Below, one piece after another: positions 44,452 through 54,226 of a stretch of DNA of 64,000 nucleotides. The first letter of the stretch is position 1. The number at the start of each line of letters is the position of its first letter. The DNA lies in contig NZ_AP019720.1 of assembly GCF_006739205.1 (NCBI RefSeq), positions 930,001-994,000 on the forward strand, in the 5' to 3' direction. The notes under the pieces were generated by a model. The model did no database searches. It had not been told where the DNA came from and was given only the letters and a program-made list of their open reading frames with translations. The DNA is from Streptococcus mutans. GTDB lineage: Bacteria > Bacillota > Bacilli > Lactobacillales > Streptococcaceae. The position numbers and the translations under genes are program-made.

Positions 44452-45759
44452 ATGGATACCGTTAAATTTTTTACGAAGTTATTGACCAAGTATGTTCTAT
44501 TAGTATTTGCCTTAATTGTAGGAGTTATTTTTGTTTATGGCTTGGTTTTCTTAACCTATCTTAATTATTATGGAAAGGAAAAACCAGAGCTAGTTTACAC
44601 CAAAATCGCTCAATCGAGTCAACAAGATGCGTTCAATATTAGTAAAAGAAGTCAAAAAGAAATGGATAAACAAAAGACTTGGGCTATGGTATTAAATCAA
44701 GATGGTCAGATCGTCCAATCTTATCGTTTACCTCAACAGCTCAAAAGACATTATACCAATGCTGATATGGTGAAATTTTCGCGCTGGTATTTAGATGATT
44801 ATCCTGTTTTTTCCTATGTACGTGGTCAGCAGATTTTAGTTTTTGGCTATCCCAAAAAGTATTCCCTAGCAAAGTTTAATTTTTATCTGAATACGCAATT
44901 TATTAAGAATTTTCTTCATTTAGGGTTTGTTTTCTTAGGCATCATCTTTTTATTTATCTTTGTTCTTTTTAGCCGTTCAAAGCTGCGCATTAAAAAGGAA
45001 ATAGAGCCGATTGTCTCTGCGCTCACTTTCCTGTCGCAAGGTCAAAGTGCTGCTCTTAATGAAAAAGGCAATCTTTCTGAAATTAAGACAGCTCTCAATG
45101 AAACTTCTCATATTTTAGAAGAAAGTAATATGATGAAAGAACAGTGGATTAGAGGAGTCAGTCACGATTTGCGCAACCCGCTGATGCTGATTTCAGGCTA
45201 CACCAGTCAATTGGAACAACAATATGGTCATGGAAAGCAAATGGAGCAGATTGAAAATCAGATTCAAAATATGAAAGAAATGATTTCTAATCTCAATTTG
45301 AGCTACCTGTTGGATAATCAAAAGCGTCATTCCAAATTTTCAAGCCTTGATTTAGCTGTTGTTCTGCGATCCGTAATTGCTGATATTCTAAATAATTATG
45401 AAACAGTTATACTTCATTTTGATTTACCTGCAGAGGCGGTATTGGTAAAGGGTGATGCCACTTTATTAGAAAGGGCTTTTAGAAATCTTCTGCTCAATAG
45501 TATTAGGCATAGTGGCTCTAATCAGATCGATTTGACTTATCAATTATTTGATAATAAAGTGATTATTATCATTGCAGATAAAGGAACTATTACAGCTCAG
45601 AAAATTGTAGAACTAAATCAAAAATCAACTAATTATGAGTCGCATGGCATGGGCACCGTTATCACTAAGCAAATCATAAAACTTCATCAAGGTGAGACTG
45701 TCTTTTCAGATAATCATCCAGGTTTGAAAGTGACGATTGTTTTGCCCTGTAACGGATGA
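44452..45759 (+). CDS. lcrS: Sensor histidine kinase LcrS
   Basis: A 435-residue membrane kinase with two membrane helices (about 10-35 and 160-180), an extracytoplasmic loop of about 120 residues between them, a HAMP-like linker and the dimerisation helix with phosphorylated His238 in VSHDLRNPL. The ATPase domain has LLNSIRHSG (N box) and the G boxes (ADKGTITAQ and HGMGTVI), somewhat degenerate. Starts on the base after the lcrR stop. Sensor for lantibiotics in this species as known from the literature; the direct signal is not shown. Confidence 0.87.
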   Translation: MDTVKFFTKLLTKYVLLVFALIVGVIFVYGLVFLTYLNYYGKEKPELVYTKIAQSSQQDAFNISKRSQKEMDKQKTWAMVLNQDGQIVQSYRLPQQLKRHYTNADMVKFSRWYLDDYPVFSYVRGQQILVFGYPKKYSLAKFNFYLNTQFIKNFLHLGFVFLGIIFLFIFVLFSRSKLRIKKEIEPIVSALTFLSQGQSAALNEKGNLSEIKTALNETSHILEESNMMKEQWIRGVSHDLRNPLMLISGYTSQLEQQYGHGKQMEQIENQIQNMKEMISNLNLSYLLDNQKRHSKFSSLDLAVVLRSVIADILNNYETVILHFDLPAEAVLVKGDATLLERAFRNLLLNSIRHSGSNQIDLTYQLFDNKVIIIIADKGTITAQKIVELNQKSTNYESHGMGTVITKQIIKLHQGETVFSDNHPGLKVTIVLPCNG

Positions 45760-45813
45760 ATTTTAATTGGAGCATTTATAAGTAGAGAAGTGTTTATAAT
45801 CAGAGCTTTTCTT

Positions 45814-45844
45814 TTGACCATCCCATGATAATCTATGCTATAAT
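45814..45844 (+). promoter_or_regulatory. Promoter of truB
   Basis: TTGACC (45814-45819) and extended TGCTATAAT (hexamer 45839-45844), 19-base spacer. The expected start of transcription falls at about 45851, one base before the truB ATG. Confidence 0.65.
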
Positions 45845-45851
45845 AAAAGTT

Positions 45852-46733
45852 ATGATTTCAGGAATTATCAATTTAAAAAAAGAAGCAGGGATGACCTCGC
45901 ACGACGCAGTCTTCAAGCTTCGTAAAATACTAAAAGAAAAAAAAATTGGACACGGGGGAACCTTGGATCCTGATGTTATTGGCGTCCTTCCCATTGCAGT
46001 TGGCAAGGCCACACGGGTTCTGGAATACATGACAGAAGCTGGTAAGGTCTATGAAGGTCAAATAACGCTTGGTTTTTCAACAACAACTGAAGATGCTAGC
46101 GGTGAGCTTCTCCAATGGACACCAGTTGATGAAACCTTGTCTGTGGAGCTTATTGATCAGGTGATGACATGTTTTATGGGTCAAATCACACAAGTTCCGC
46201 CCATGTATTCAGCCGTCAAAGTCAATGGAAAAAAATTATACGAATATGCGCGTGCAGGTCAGGAAGTAGAACGTCCTCAGCGTCAAGTCAGGATTTATGA
46301 TTTTAAACGGACTAGTGATTTGGTTTTTGAGGATGAATGCTGTCACTTTGATTTTAGGGTTTCTTGCAGCAAGGGAACTTATATCAGAACCTTGGCGGTT
46401 GATTTGGGTCAAAAACTTGGCTATGCCAGTCACATGTCCTTCCTAAAACGAACAGCATCAGCTGGTTTAGATTTAAGTCAAGCTTTAACATTAGCTGAAA
46501 TTGCTGAAAAAGTTGAAGAGAAAGATTTCTCTTTTCTTTTGCCAATAGAATATGGTGTTCTTGATTTACCAAGAATAGACTTAAATCCAAAACAAACCAA
46601 AGAAGTTTCTTTTGGAAGACGCCTTAAACTGCTCCGTCAGGAAGAATTGTTAGCAGCTTTTTTTGAAAATCAGCTAGTTGCCGTTTTGGAAAAAAGAGAT
46701 ACCTCTTACAAATCTAAAAAGGTTTTTCTTTGA
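45852..46733 (+). CDS. truB: tRNA pseudouridine(55) synthase
   Basis: Makes pseudouridine 55 in the T-loop of tRNAs. The 293-residue protein begins [20 protein letters not shown] and has the catalytic Asp39 in [22 protein letters not shown], then [19 protein letters not shown] and [16 protein letters not shown], followed by a short PUA-like end. The start at 45852 fits conserved N-termini; an in-frame upstream extension would enter the promoter. No strong ribosome site precedes the ATG and the promoter sits 8 bases away, so the transcript may be nearly leaderless. ribF follows after 30 bases. Confidence 0.95.
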   Translation: MISGIINLKKEAGMTSHDAVFKLRKILKEKKIGHGGTLDPDVIGVLPIAVGKATRVLEYMTEAGKVYEGQITLGFSTTTEDASGELLQWTPVDETLSVELIDQVMTCFMGQITQVPPMYSAVKVNGKKLYEYARAGQEVERPQRQVRIYDFKRTSDLVFEDECCHFDFRVSCSKGTYIRTLAVDLGQKLGYASHMSFLKRTASAGLDLSQALTLAEIAEKVEEKDFSFLLPIEYGVLDLPRIDLNPKQTKEVSFGRRLKLLRQEELLAAFFENQLVAVLEKRDTSYKSKKVFL

Positions 46734-46763
46734 GAGTGATGTTAGAAAGTATTGTAAACGTAC

Positions 46764-47684
46764 ATGGAAATTATAAAAATAGACAGTCATAAAGATATTG
46801 AGCAACAAGAAGATTCTGTCTTGGTTTTGGGCTATTTTGATGGGCTTCATAGAGGACATAAGGAACTTTTTAATCAAGCTAGGGAAATAGCCCAAAAGAT
46901 GCAACTGAAAATAGTTGTCTTGACCTTTCCAGAGTCTCCTCAATTAGCTTTCACGCGTTTTGAGCCCGATTTACTCAATCATATTAATTACCCAGAAAAA
47001 CGCTATTGTAAGTTTGCAGAGTACGGAGTTGACTGTCTTTATTTGACAGATTTTACTTCTTCCTTTGCAAAGATCAGTTCTGATGATTTTATCAAAAACT
47101 ATATTAAAGCTCTGAAAGCTAAGGCTGTTGTTATGGGGTTTGATTATAAATTCAGTCATAGTAAAGCAAATTCTGATTATCTTAAGCATCATTTCGCGGG
47201 GCAAGTCATTACCGTTCCTGAAGTACAGTATGAGGGGAAAAAGATTAGTTCAACGCGCGTGCGCCAGCTCATTAAACAAGGTGATATGACTCAAGTTAAC
47301 CGTCTTTTAGGCTATGAGTTTTCAACACGAGGAATAGTGGTACACGGTGATGCCAGAGGACGTACAATTGGTTTTCCAACTGCTAATCTTGCACCGCTGG
47401 ATCGGACTTATTTACCAGCCGATGGTGTTTATGTGGCTGATGTTATTGTCGGCAGGAAGCGTTATCGTTCCATGACCAGTATTGGTAAAAATATCACTTT
47501 TGGAGGAACGGAATTGCGTCTTGAAGCTAATATATTTGACTTTGACGATGATATTTACGGCGAGACAATTGAAATTTTCTGGCTAAATAAAATTCGTGAA
47601 ATGGTTAAATTTAATAGCGTCAATGATTTGGTCGAACAATTAAAATCTGATAAAGAAATTGCGATAAATTGGGGAAAATCATAG
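46764..47684 (+). CDS. ribF: Bifunctional riboflavin kinase/FAD synthetase
   Basis: Makes FMN and FAD from riboflavin. The 306-residue protein has the N-terminal adenylyltransferase domain with GYFDGLHRGHKEL and KISSTRVRQLIKQGDM, and the C-terminal kinase domain with GDARGRTIGFPTANL, GVYVADV and ETIEIFWLNKIREM. Length is usual. truB lies 30 bases upstream, a conserved pairing in Firmicutes. Ribosome site is weak (GAAAG). Confidence 0.96.
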   Translation: MEIIKIDSHKDIEQQEDSVLVLGYFDGLHRGHKELFNQAREIAQKMQLKIVVLTFPESPQLAFTRFEPDLLNHINYPEKRYCKFAEYGVDCLYLTDFTSSFAKISSDDFIKNYIKALKAKAVVMGFDYKFSHSKANSDYLKHHFAGQVITVPEVQYEGKKISSTRVRQLIKQGDMTQVNRLLGYEFSTRGIVVHGDARGRTIGFPTANLAPLDRTYLPADGVYVADVIVGRKRYRSMTSIGKNITFGGTELRLEANIFDFDDDIYGETIEIFWLNKIREMVKFNSVNDLVEQLKSDKEIAINWGKS

Positions 47685-47704
47685 CCAAGTGCTTTAAAAT
47701 CTTG

Positions 47705-47710
47705 TATAAT
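47705..47710 (+). promoter_or_regulatory. -10 box of spxA1
   Basis: TATAAT with an upstream TTG, 35 bases before the spxA1 start; the -35 is not clear. Confidence 0.55.
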
Positions 47711-47744
47711 AAGAGGCAAGTATGAATAAAGGGGTAGTAGATTT

Positions 47745-48158
47745 ATGGTTACCTTATTTTTATCACCTAGCTGTACAAGCTGCCGTAAAGCGAGAGCTTG
47801 GCTGAATAGACATGATGTTGTTTTTCAGGAACACAATATTATGACTAGTCCCTTGAGCCGTGATGAACTATTAAAAATTTTATCCTATACAGAAAACGGG
47901 ACAGAAGATATTATTTCGACACGTTCCAAGGTTTTTCAGAAATTAGACATTGATGTAGATGAATTGTCCGTCTCGGAATTAATCAATCTTATTTCCAAGA
48001 ATCCAAGTTTGCTTCGCCGTCCTATTATCATGGATAATAAACGTATGCAAATTGGTTTTAATGAAGATGAGATTCGTGCCTTTTTACCACGAGACTATCG
48101 CAAACAAGAACTGCGTCAAGCAACTATCAGAGCGGAAGTTGAGGGAGAAGATGACTAA
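47745..48158 (+). CDS. spxA1: Spx-family transcriptional regulator
   Basis: A 137-residue Spx protein that binds the alpha subunit of RNA polymerase and redirects transcription under thiol stress. It has the redox motif CTSC (Cys10, Cys13) at the N-terminus, the conserved [15 protein letters not shown] segment and a short acidic end. S. mutans has two Spx proteins; the one near ribF is SpxA1 (SpxA), which governs oxidative stress resistance. A GGGG ribosome site lies before the ATG. It overlaps the UPF0223 gene by 8 bases. Confidence 0.9.
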   Translation: MVTLFLSPSCTSCRKARAWLNRHDVVFQEHNIMTSPLSRDELLKILSYTENGTEDIISTRSKVFQKLDIDVDELSVSELINLISKNPSLLRRPIIMDNKRMQIGFNEDEIRAFLPRDYRKQELRQATIRAEVEGEDD

Positions 48159-48429
48159 GAATTACGCTTACCCTTTGGATTTGTCGTGGAGCACTGAAGA
48201 GATAACCTCAGTGCTTTCTTTTTTAAATTTGGTAGAAAAAGCTTATGAAAACAGAGTTGAAGCTGCTCTTTTGTTAAAAAGTTATCAGAATTACAAAACG
48301 ATTGTTAGCAGCAAGTCGCAAGAAAAGCAAATCGATCGTAATTTTGAAAGGGTTAGTGGTTATTCTACCTATCGAGCTGTTCAAGCCGCAAAAGCTAAAG
48401 AGAAAGGATTCATCTCTCTTGAAAACTAA
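48151..48429 (+). CDS. UPF0223 family protein
   Basis: A 92-residue cytoplasmic helical protein of the UPF0223 family ([27 protein letters not shown]...[16 protein letters not shown]). Function unknown. The start at 48151 overlaps the spxA1 stop by 8 bases and follows GAGGGAGAAG, a good ribosome site. Next gene overlaps by 11 bases, giving a tightly packed operon with spxA1 and the inositol-phosphatase-family gene. Confidence 0.88.
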   Translation: MTKNYAYPLDLSWSTEEITSVLSFLNLVEKAYENRVEAALLLKSYQNYKTIVSSKSQEKQIDRNFERVSGYSTYRAVQAAKAKEKGFISLEN

Positions 48430-49177
48430 ATTTCAATTTGCTAAAGAACTTATTTATGAAGCAGGTCGTTATATTCGTGACAATATGACAAAGGATCTTA
48501 CCATTGAAGAAAAGTCGACTTTTGATGATCTGGTGACCGATTTAGATAAGGCTGTTCAATCGTTAATGGTTAAACGTATCAATAGTACTTATCCTCAGGA
48601 TCATGTTTTTGCAGAAGAAAATGATCTTGTAGCGGATATTAATAATGGTGCTGTCTGGGTTTTGGATCCTATTGATGGAACCATTAATTTTGTTGTACAG
48701 GGCTGTGATTTTGCGGTTATGATTGCTTATTATGAAAATGGAATAGGACAATTTGGACTCATTTATGATGTCATGAATGATCTTCTTTACAATGGTGGCG
48801 GTCAGTTTGAGGTTAAGGTTAACGACAAAGTTTTAAAACCTTTTCAAGATAGACCCTTTAACCGTTCTTTGATTGGTGCTAATAATGGTATGTGTGCACA
48901 AAATGTTATGGGGATTGCCGATTTCGGTCGTCAAACCTTAGGTATTCGCGGAATTGGCAGTGCAGGTCTCAGTATCTGCCGAGTCTTAGAGGGACGTCTC
49001 ATGGCTTATTTTTCTAATATTTCACCTTGGGACTATGCTGCTGGTAGTGTTATGGGAGAAAAATTAGGCTATGTTGCTCTTGACTTGTACGGGCAAAAGC
49101 CTAATTATAAAACAAGACAAAAAATCATGTTTATTCCTAAAATGAAGTTGAAAGAAATTCAAAGGTACATCAAGTAA
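48419..49177 (+). CDS. Inositol monophosphatase family protein
   Basis: A 252-residue metal-dependent phosphatase. It has [13 protein letters not shown], the EEND metal ligand region, [12 protein letters not shown] (motif of the family) and [16 protein letters not shown]. Substrate could be inositol phosphate, or another small phosphate such as a nucleotide or sugar phosphate. Start chosen as the TTG at 48419: the upstream GAAAGGA fits, and the frame further upstream runs through the UPF0223 gene without a better start. It overlaps that gene by 11 bases. Confidence 0.85.
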   Translation: MKTKFQFAKELIYEAGRYIRDNMTKDLTIEEKSTFDDLVTDLDKAVQSLMVKRINSTYPQDHVFAEENDLVADINNGAVWVLDPIDGTINFVVQGCDFAVMIAYYENGIGQFGLIYDVMNDLLYNGGGQFEVKVNDKVLKPFQDRPFNRSLIGANNGMCAQNVMGIADFGRQTLGIRGIGSAGLSICRVLEGRLMAYFSNISPWDYAAGSVMGEKLGYVALDLYGQKPNYKTRQKIMFIPKMKLKEIQRYIK

Positions 49178-49210
49178 AAGCCTCATTTGTTAAATCAAAT
49201 TAGGTTTTTT
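49177..49210 (+). terminator. Terminator after the inositol-phosphatase-family gene
   Basis: AAGCCTCATTTG pairs imperfectly with CAAATTAGGTTT, followed by a T run (49203-49210). Confidence 0.6.
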
Positions 49211-49240
49211 GGCTGTTTATAAAAGAAACGATTGAAAAAT

Positions 49241-50545
49241 ATGTTATTACCTGATAAATTTGTAGAAAAATATCAAACCATTTTAGGCTCTAAAGCTAAA
49301 ACTTTTTTAAAGAGTTTTGATCAAGAACCCATTTGGGCTTTTCGGACAAATCCTTTAAAGAAAGAGCAGCTTCTTTTTGAAGATGCTATTCCAAATACCG
49401 TTTGGGGTCACTATGGCAAAGTTTTTGGGAAATCAGCAGAGCATGTTTCTGGTTTGGTTTATTCCCAAGAGCCTGCAGCTCAGATGGTTGTTCAAGCGGC
49501 AGCTCCTCAAAAAGGAATGAAGGTGCTTGATTTAGCAGCAGCACCGGGAGGCAAAACGACTCATCTTTTATCCTATCTTGATAATAGTGGTATTTTAGTC
49601 AGTAATGATATTTCAAAAAAGCGCAGTAAAATTCTTGTTGAAAATGTTGAACGTTTTGGTGCTCGAAATGTTGTTGTTACAAATGAAAGTCCCCAAAACT
49701 TAGCCAAGGTTTTTGGGAATTATTTTGATTTAATTGTTTTAGATGCTCCTTGTTCAGGTGAAGGCATGTTTCGGAAAGATCCAGCAGCTATTCAGTACTG
49801 GCATGAAGCATATCCAGTGGAATGTGCAGAGCTTCAAAAAAAAATCTTAGCAGAAGCCATGAAAATGTTAGCAGCTGGCGGCAACTTAGTTTATTCTACT
49901 TGTACTTGGGCGCCTGAAGAAAATGAAGCGGTTATCAGGTGGCTGCTTTCTCAATACGATTATTTAGAATTGGTGAATGTTCCTAAGTTAAATGGTATGG
50001 TTCAAGGCATTGATATGCCACAAGTGGCTCGTATGTATCCCCATCTTTTCAAGGGAGAAGGACAGTTTATTGCTAAATTACGCGATAGACGGACGTCTAG
50101 AACAGTTCCTGTCAAGTCTGCTAGAAATCGGTTAAAAAGGGAACAAGAGCAGTTGTGGCAGGATTTTGCTCATAAACATCTTAACGTTAAATTAGATGGT
50201 TTTTATCAAACTTTTGGTGATAAACTTTATCTCTTGCCGCATGGTTTACCCGATATGTCTCAATTAAAAATCGCTCGAAATGGTTTGCATTTGGGGACTT
50301 TTAAGAAAAATCGTTTCGAACCCTCCTTTGCTTTAGGACTTGCCTTAAGAAAGGATGAAGTTGTTCAATCAATAGAAATTGATATAGAACAGTTTAAGGT
50401 ATATACCTCTGGAAATATTATTGCCCTTACTACAAATTATGAAAATGGATGGTATCAAATTCTTATAAATGGTAATGGTCTAGGTTTTGCAAAAGTAGTT
50501 GGAAATACTATTAAAAATTATTTTCCTAAAGGCCTTCGTTTTTAA
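49241..50545 (+). CDS. rsmF: RsmF/RsmB-type rRNA (cytosine-5) methyltransferase
   Basis: Methylates cytosine C5 in ribosomal RNA with S-adenosylmethionine. The 434-residue protein has the NOL1/NOP2/Sun core: LDLAAAPGGKTTHL (SAM site), VLDAPCSGEGMFRK with first Cys, and YSTCTWAPEENEAVI with the catalytic Cys. A C-terminal RsmF-type extension (about 280-434) with HGLPDMSQLKIARNGLHLG and a PUA-like end follows. The ATG at 49241 is used; an in-frame TTG at 49232 is also possible. The exact rRNA target is not readable from sequence. Confidence 0.88.
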   Translation: MLLPDKFVEKYQTILGSKAKTFLKSFDQEPIWAFRTNPLKKEQLLFEDAIPNTVWGHYGKVFGKSAEHVSGLVYSQEPAAQMVVQAAAPQKGMKVLDLAAAPGGKTTHLLSYLDNSGILVSNDISKKRSKILVENVERFGARNVVVTNESPQNLAKVFGNYFDLIVLDAPCSGEGMFRKDPAAIQYWHEAYPVECAELQKKILAEAMKMLAAGGNLVYSTCTWAPEENEAVIRWLLSQYDYLELVNVPKLNGMVQGIDMPQVARMYPHLFKGEGQFIAKLRDRRTSRTVPVKSARNRLKREQEQLWQDFAHKHLNVKLDGFYQTFGDKLYLLPHGLPDMSQLKIARNGLHLGTFKKNRFEPSFALGLALRKDEVVQSIEIDIEQFKVYTSGNIIALTTNYENGWYQILINGNGLGFAKVVGNTIKNYFPKGLRF

Positions 50546-50614
50546 TCCTGAATGTTATAGAATACATTTTGAGGAAATAATTAGAATTGCAAACCGTTTG
50601 ATTTATTTTATTGT

Positions 50615-50620
50615 TATAAT
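50615..50620 (+). promoter_or_regulatory. -10 box of the pst operon
   Basis: TATAAT 28 bases before pstS. The -35 position is weak, in keeping with activator dependence. A dyad CAAAC-C-GTTTG (50590-50600) lies upstream. Confidence 0.55.
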
Positions 50621-50647
50621 TAATTGATAAAGAAAGGAAAGCGGGTA

Positions 50648-51511
50648 ATGAAAAAGAAAAAAGTAACTTTATTCGCAATGCTAGCCCTGGCTAGTCTTGT
50701 CTTAGCGGCATGTTCCAATTGGATTGATAAAGGGCAGTCAATTACCAGTGTTGGTTCTACGGCTTTGCAGCCTTTAGTTGAAGCTTCTTCGGATGAATTT
50801 GGACATGCTAACATTGGCAAAACAGTTAATGTTCAAGGTGGAGGTTCTGGTACAGGACTTTCTCAAGTTCAATCAGGTGCCATTCAAATTGGAAATAGCG
50901 ATCTTTTTGCTGAAGAAAAAGATGGTATTGATGCCAGTAAGTTAGTCGACCATAAAGTTGCTGTTGCAGGAATTGCTGTCATTACTAACAAAAAAGTTAA
51001 AGTATCAAATTTAACCCTTGATCAATTAAGAAAAATTTTCACGGGAGAATATACAAACTGGAAACAACTTGGCGGGCAAGATTTGGAAATTTCGATCATC
51101 AATCGTGCTGCTAGTTCGGGTTCACGTGCTACCTTTGACAGTGTCGTCATGAAAGGAAAAAGTGCCAGACAAAGTCAAGAACAAGATTCAAATGGGATGG
51201 TTAAGTCAATTGTTTCACAGACACCGGGCGCTATTTCTTACCTCGCTTTTGCTTACGTTGATAAGTCAGTGAAAACTTTAAAGTTAAATGGTTATGAACC
51301 AACCGTTAAGAATGTCACAACTAATAATTGGCCGCTCTGGTCTTATGAACACATGTATACTAAAGGAAAAGCCAAAGGTTTAACCAAAGAATTTTTAAAG
51401 TTCATGATGAGTGACAAGATTCAAAAAGGTGTTGTGACCAGAATGGGTTATATTTCTGTTAATGATATGAAAGTGGTTAAGCGTGCAGATGGCACTGTAA
51501 TTGCTAAGTAA
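50648..51511 (+). CDS. pstS: Phosphate ABC transporter binding lipoprotein
   Basis: Captures inorganic phosphate outside the membrane. The 287-residue protein has a lipoprotein signal with Cys22 (LVLAACSN), the phosphate-loop motifs [22 protein letters not shown] and [14 protein letters not shown], and [11 protein letters not shown]. The start at 50648 follows GAAAGGAAAG; an upstream extension to 50624 is not needed for the signal peptide. First gene of the six-gene pst-phoU operon. Confidence 0.95.
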   Translation: MKKKKVTLFAMLALASLVLAACSNWIDKGQSITSVGSTALQPLVEASSDEFGHANIGKTVNVQGGGSGTGLSQVQSGAIQIGNSDLFAEEKDGIDASKLVDHKVAVAGIAVITNKKVKVSNLTLDQLRKIFTGEYTNWKQLGGQDLEISIINRAASSGSRATFDSVVMKGKSARQSQEQDSNGMVKSIVSQTPGAISYLAFAYVDKSVKTLKLNGYEPTVKNVTTNNWPLWSYEHMYTKGKAKGLTKEFLKFMMSDKIQKGVVTRMGYISVNDMKVVKRADGTVIAK

Positions 51512-51583
51512 ATTGAATAGAGAAGAGAATAAGATTTCTATTTTTCTTGTTTAAGTTCTTTTATCTTGATGTGTGGAGGAATC

Positions 51584-52519
51584 ATGAAAAATCAAGAACT
51601 TGCTAAAAAGCTGACATCTCCTTCCAAAAATTCTCGTTTGGAAAAATTCGGAAAGATGATTACGCTTTTCTGCTTAATCTTAATTGTTATTATTGTAGCA
51701 ATGATTCTTATTTTTGTTGCCCAAAAGGGATTGTCAACCTTTTTTGTGAATAAAATCAATCCTCTTAAATTCTTGTTTGGGACAGAGTGGCAGCCAAATG
51801 TTAAAGGAGCTGATGGTAAACCATTACTTGGGGCTTTACCGATGATCTTAGGTTCTTTTATTGTAACTATTTTATCTGCTATTATTGCAACTCCTTTTGC
51901 TATTGGAGCAGCAGTCTTTATGACTGAAATTTCACCTAAGTACGGTGCCAAAATTTTACAGCCTGTCGTTGAGCTTTTGGTAGGAATTCCTTCAGTTGTT
52001 TATGGTTTTATTGGTTTGCAAATTGTGGTTCCTTTTGTGAGATCTATTTTTGGCGGTACTGGTTTTGGGATTTTATCAGGGGTTTTTGTTCTCTTTGTTA
52101 TGATTTTACCAACAGTAACTTTTATGACAGTTGATAGTTTGAAGGCCGTTCCTAGGCATTATAAGGAAGCTAGTCTTGCTATGGGAGCTACTCGCTGGCA
52201 AACGATTTGGCGTGTGATTTTAAATGCTGCTAAGCCAGGTATTTTTACGGCCGTTGTTTTTGGGATGGCTCGAGCTTTTGGTGAAGCCTTAGCTATCCAA
52301 ATGGTAGTTGGTAATTCAGCTGTTATTCCGACGTCATTGACCACACCTGCAGCAACTTTGACATCAGTCTTAACAATGGGAATCGGTAATACGGTTATGG
52401 GAACTGTTCAAAATAATGTCCTTTGGTCCTTAGCCTTAGTTCTTCTCATTATGAGTCTGGCCTTTAATATGCTGATGAGATTTATTACAAGGGAAGGTAA
52501 GAAAAATTATGAACGCTAA
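51584..52519 (+). CDS. pstC: Phosphate ABC transporter permease
   Basis: One of two membrane subunits of the phosphate importer. The 311-residue protein has six membrane helices, the PSVVYGFIGLQ segment and the ATPase coupling loop KEASLAMGATRWQTIWRVIL. GGAGG precedes the ATG at 51584. It overlaps pstA by 11 bases. Confidence 0.94.
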   Translation: MKNQELAKKLTSPSKNSRLEKFGKMITLFCLILIVIIVAMILIFVAQKGLSTFFVNKINPLKFLFGTEWQPNVKGADGKPLLGALPMILGSFIVTILSAIIATPFAIGAAVFMTEISPKYGAKILQPVVELLVGIPSVVYGFIGLQIVVPFVRSIFGGTGFGILSGVFVLFVMILPTVTFMTVDSLKAVPRHYKEASLAMGATRWQTIWRVILNAAKPGIFTAVVFGMARAFGEALAIQMVVGNSAVIPTSLTTPAATLTSVLTMGIGNTVMGTVQNNVLWSLALVLLIMSLAFNMLMRFITREGKKNYER

Positions 52520-53396
52520 GAAACTTGATAAGTTAGCTACAGGTATTCTCTACACGATTGCGGGTATTATTGTTGCCATCTTGGCTTCGCTCTTGCTCTT
52601 TATTCTTGTACGAGGTTTACCTAATGTCAGTTGGCACTTTTTGACAGGCCGTTCCTCTTCTTATGAAGCTGGTGGTGGTATTGGTATTCAGCTTTACAAT
52701 TCTTTCTTTCTTTTGGTCGTGACATTAATTATTTCCATACCTTTGTCTATGGGAGCAGGGATTTATTTATCTGAATATGCTAAAAAGGGACGTTTGACCG
52801 ACTTTGTACGTACTTGTATTGAAATTCTATCGTCCCTTCCATCGGTTGTTGTTGGACTTTTTGGCTATTTGATTTTTGTTGTTCAATTTCAATATGGTTT
52901 TTCTATTATTTCAGGAGCTTTGGCCTTAACCGTCTTTAATCTGCCACAAATGACACGTAATATTGAAGATAGTTTACGCAATGTGCACCATACTCAGCGC
53001 GAGGCTGGTCTTGCTTTAGGTATTTCTCGTTGGGAAACTGTTTTACATGTTGTCATTCCCGAAGCACTTCCGGGGATTGTGACAGGAATTGTCTTGGCTT
53101 CTGGTCGGATTTTTGGTGAAGCAGCGGCACTTATCTATACGGCAGGTCAATCGGCACCTGCTCTTGATTGGGGTAATTGGAATCCACTTAGTGTTACCAG
53201 TCCGATTTCTATTTTTCGTCAATCTGAAACTCTTGCTGTTCATATTTGGAAAGTTAATAGTGAAGGCACTATTCCAGATGCGACCAAAGTATCAGAAGGA
53301 AGCGCAGCAGTCTTGCTTATCTTTATTTTGATTTTCAATCTGTCTGCTCGTTATATTGGTAAAAAATTACATGCTAAGTTGACATCAGCAGCTTAA
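52509..53396 (+). CDS. pstA: Phosphate ABC transporter permease
   Basis: Second membrane subunit of the phosphate importer. The 295-residue protein has six membrane helices, LSSLPSVVVGLFGYLIFV, and the coupling loop REAGLALGISRWETVLHVVIPEA. It overlaps pstC and precedes the first pstB by 15 bases. Confidence 0.94.
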   Translation: MNAKKLDKLATGILYTIAGIIVAILASLLLFILVRGLPNVSWHFLTGRSSSYEAGGGIGIQLYNSFFLLVVTLIISIPLSMGAGIYLSEYAKKGRLTDFVRTCIEILSSLPSVVVGLFGYLIFVVQFQYGFSIISGALALTVFNLPQMTRNIEDSLRNVHHTQREAGLALGISRWETVLHVVIPEALPGIVTGIVLASGRIFGEAAALIYTAGQSAPALDWGNWNPLSVTSPISIFRQSETLAVHIWKVNSEGTIPDATKVSEGSAAVLLIFILIFNLSARYIGKKLHAKLTSAA

Positions 53397-53411
53397 AGGA
53401 GAAGAAAGTTA

Positions 53412-54215
53412 ATGACTGAATATAATTGGAATGAAAGACATATCATTACTTTTCCTGAAGAAATCTTGGCTTTGTCAACGAAAGATCTTCATGTTTATTA
53501 CGGCGAAAAAGAAGCCATCAAAGGAATTGATATGCAATTTAAAAAAAAGAAGATCACTGCTTTAATTGGCCCTTCTGGCTGTGGGAAATCTACTTTTCTT
53601 CGTAGTTTAAATCGCATGAATGACACTATTGATATCGCTAAAGTGACTGGTCAAATCTTATTTGAAGGTATTGATGTCAATGCCGCTAATATTAATGTTT
53701 ATGAAATGCGCAAACACATTGGCATGGTCTTTCAAAGACCAAATCCATTTGCGAAATCCATCTATAAAAATATTACTTTTGCTTATGAACGCGCTGGTGT
53801 TAAAGATAAACAATTTCTTGATGACATTGTCGAAACCTCTTTAAAACAAGCAGCTCTTTGGGAACAGGTAAAAGATGATCTTCATAAATCAGCTTTTACA
53901 CTATCAGGTGGACAGCAACAACGGCTCTGTATTGCGCGTGCCATTGCTGTTAAGCCAGATATCCTTTTGATGGACGAACCGGCTTCTGCTTTGGATCCAA
54001 TTGCAACTATGCAGCTAGAAGAAACTATGTCTGAACTTAAAGAAAACTATACTATTATTATCGTTACGCATAATATGCAGCAGGCAGCCCGGGCTAGTGA
54101 TTATACCGCTTTCTTCTATTTAGGAGATTTGATTGAGTACGATAAGACAAATAATATTTTTCAAAATGCTAAATTGCAATCGACAAGTGACTATGTATCT
54201 GGACACTTTGGATAG
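53412..54215 (+). CDS. pstB1: Phosphate ABC transporter ATPase 1
   Basis: ATPase of the phosphate importer. The 267-residue protein has Walker [11 protein letters not shown]-loop [12 protein letters not shown], signature [15 protein letters not shown], Walker [14 protein letters not shown] and H-loop [12 protein letters not shown], all intact. It carries an N-terminal extension of about 20 residues ([18 protein letters not shown]). The second ATPase gene begins 11 bases after its stop. Confidence 0.95.
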   Translation: MTEYNWNERHIITFPEEILALSTKDLHVYYGEKEAIKGIDMQFKKKKITALIGPSGCGKSTFLRSLNRMNDTIDIAKVTGQILFEGIDVNAANINVYEMRKHIGMVFQRPNPFAKSIYKNITFAYERAGVKDKQFLDDIVETSLKQAALWEQVKDDLHKSAFTLSGGQQQRLCIARAIAVKPDILLMDEPASALDPIATMQLEETMSELKENYTIIIVTHNMQQAARASDYTAFFYLGDLIEYDKTNNIFQNAKLQSTSDYVSGHFG

Positions 54216-54226
54216 AAAGGAAAGAG

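Noticed and set aside
50590..50600. CAAACCGTTTG upstream of pstS as a cre site
   Set aside because: The core is offset by one base from the CcpA consensus and the gene group is phosphate-controlled; kept only as an unexplained dyad.
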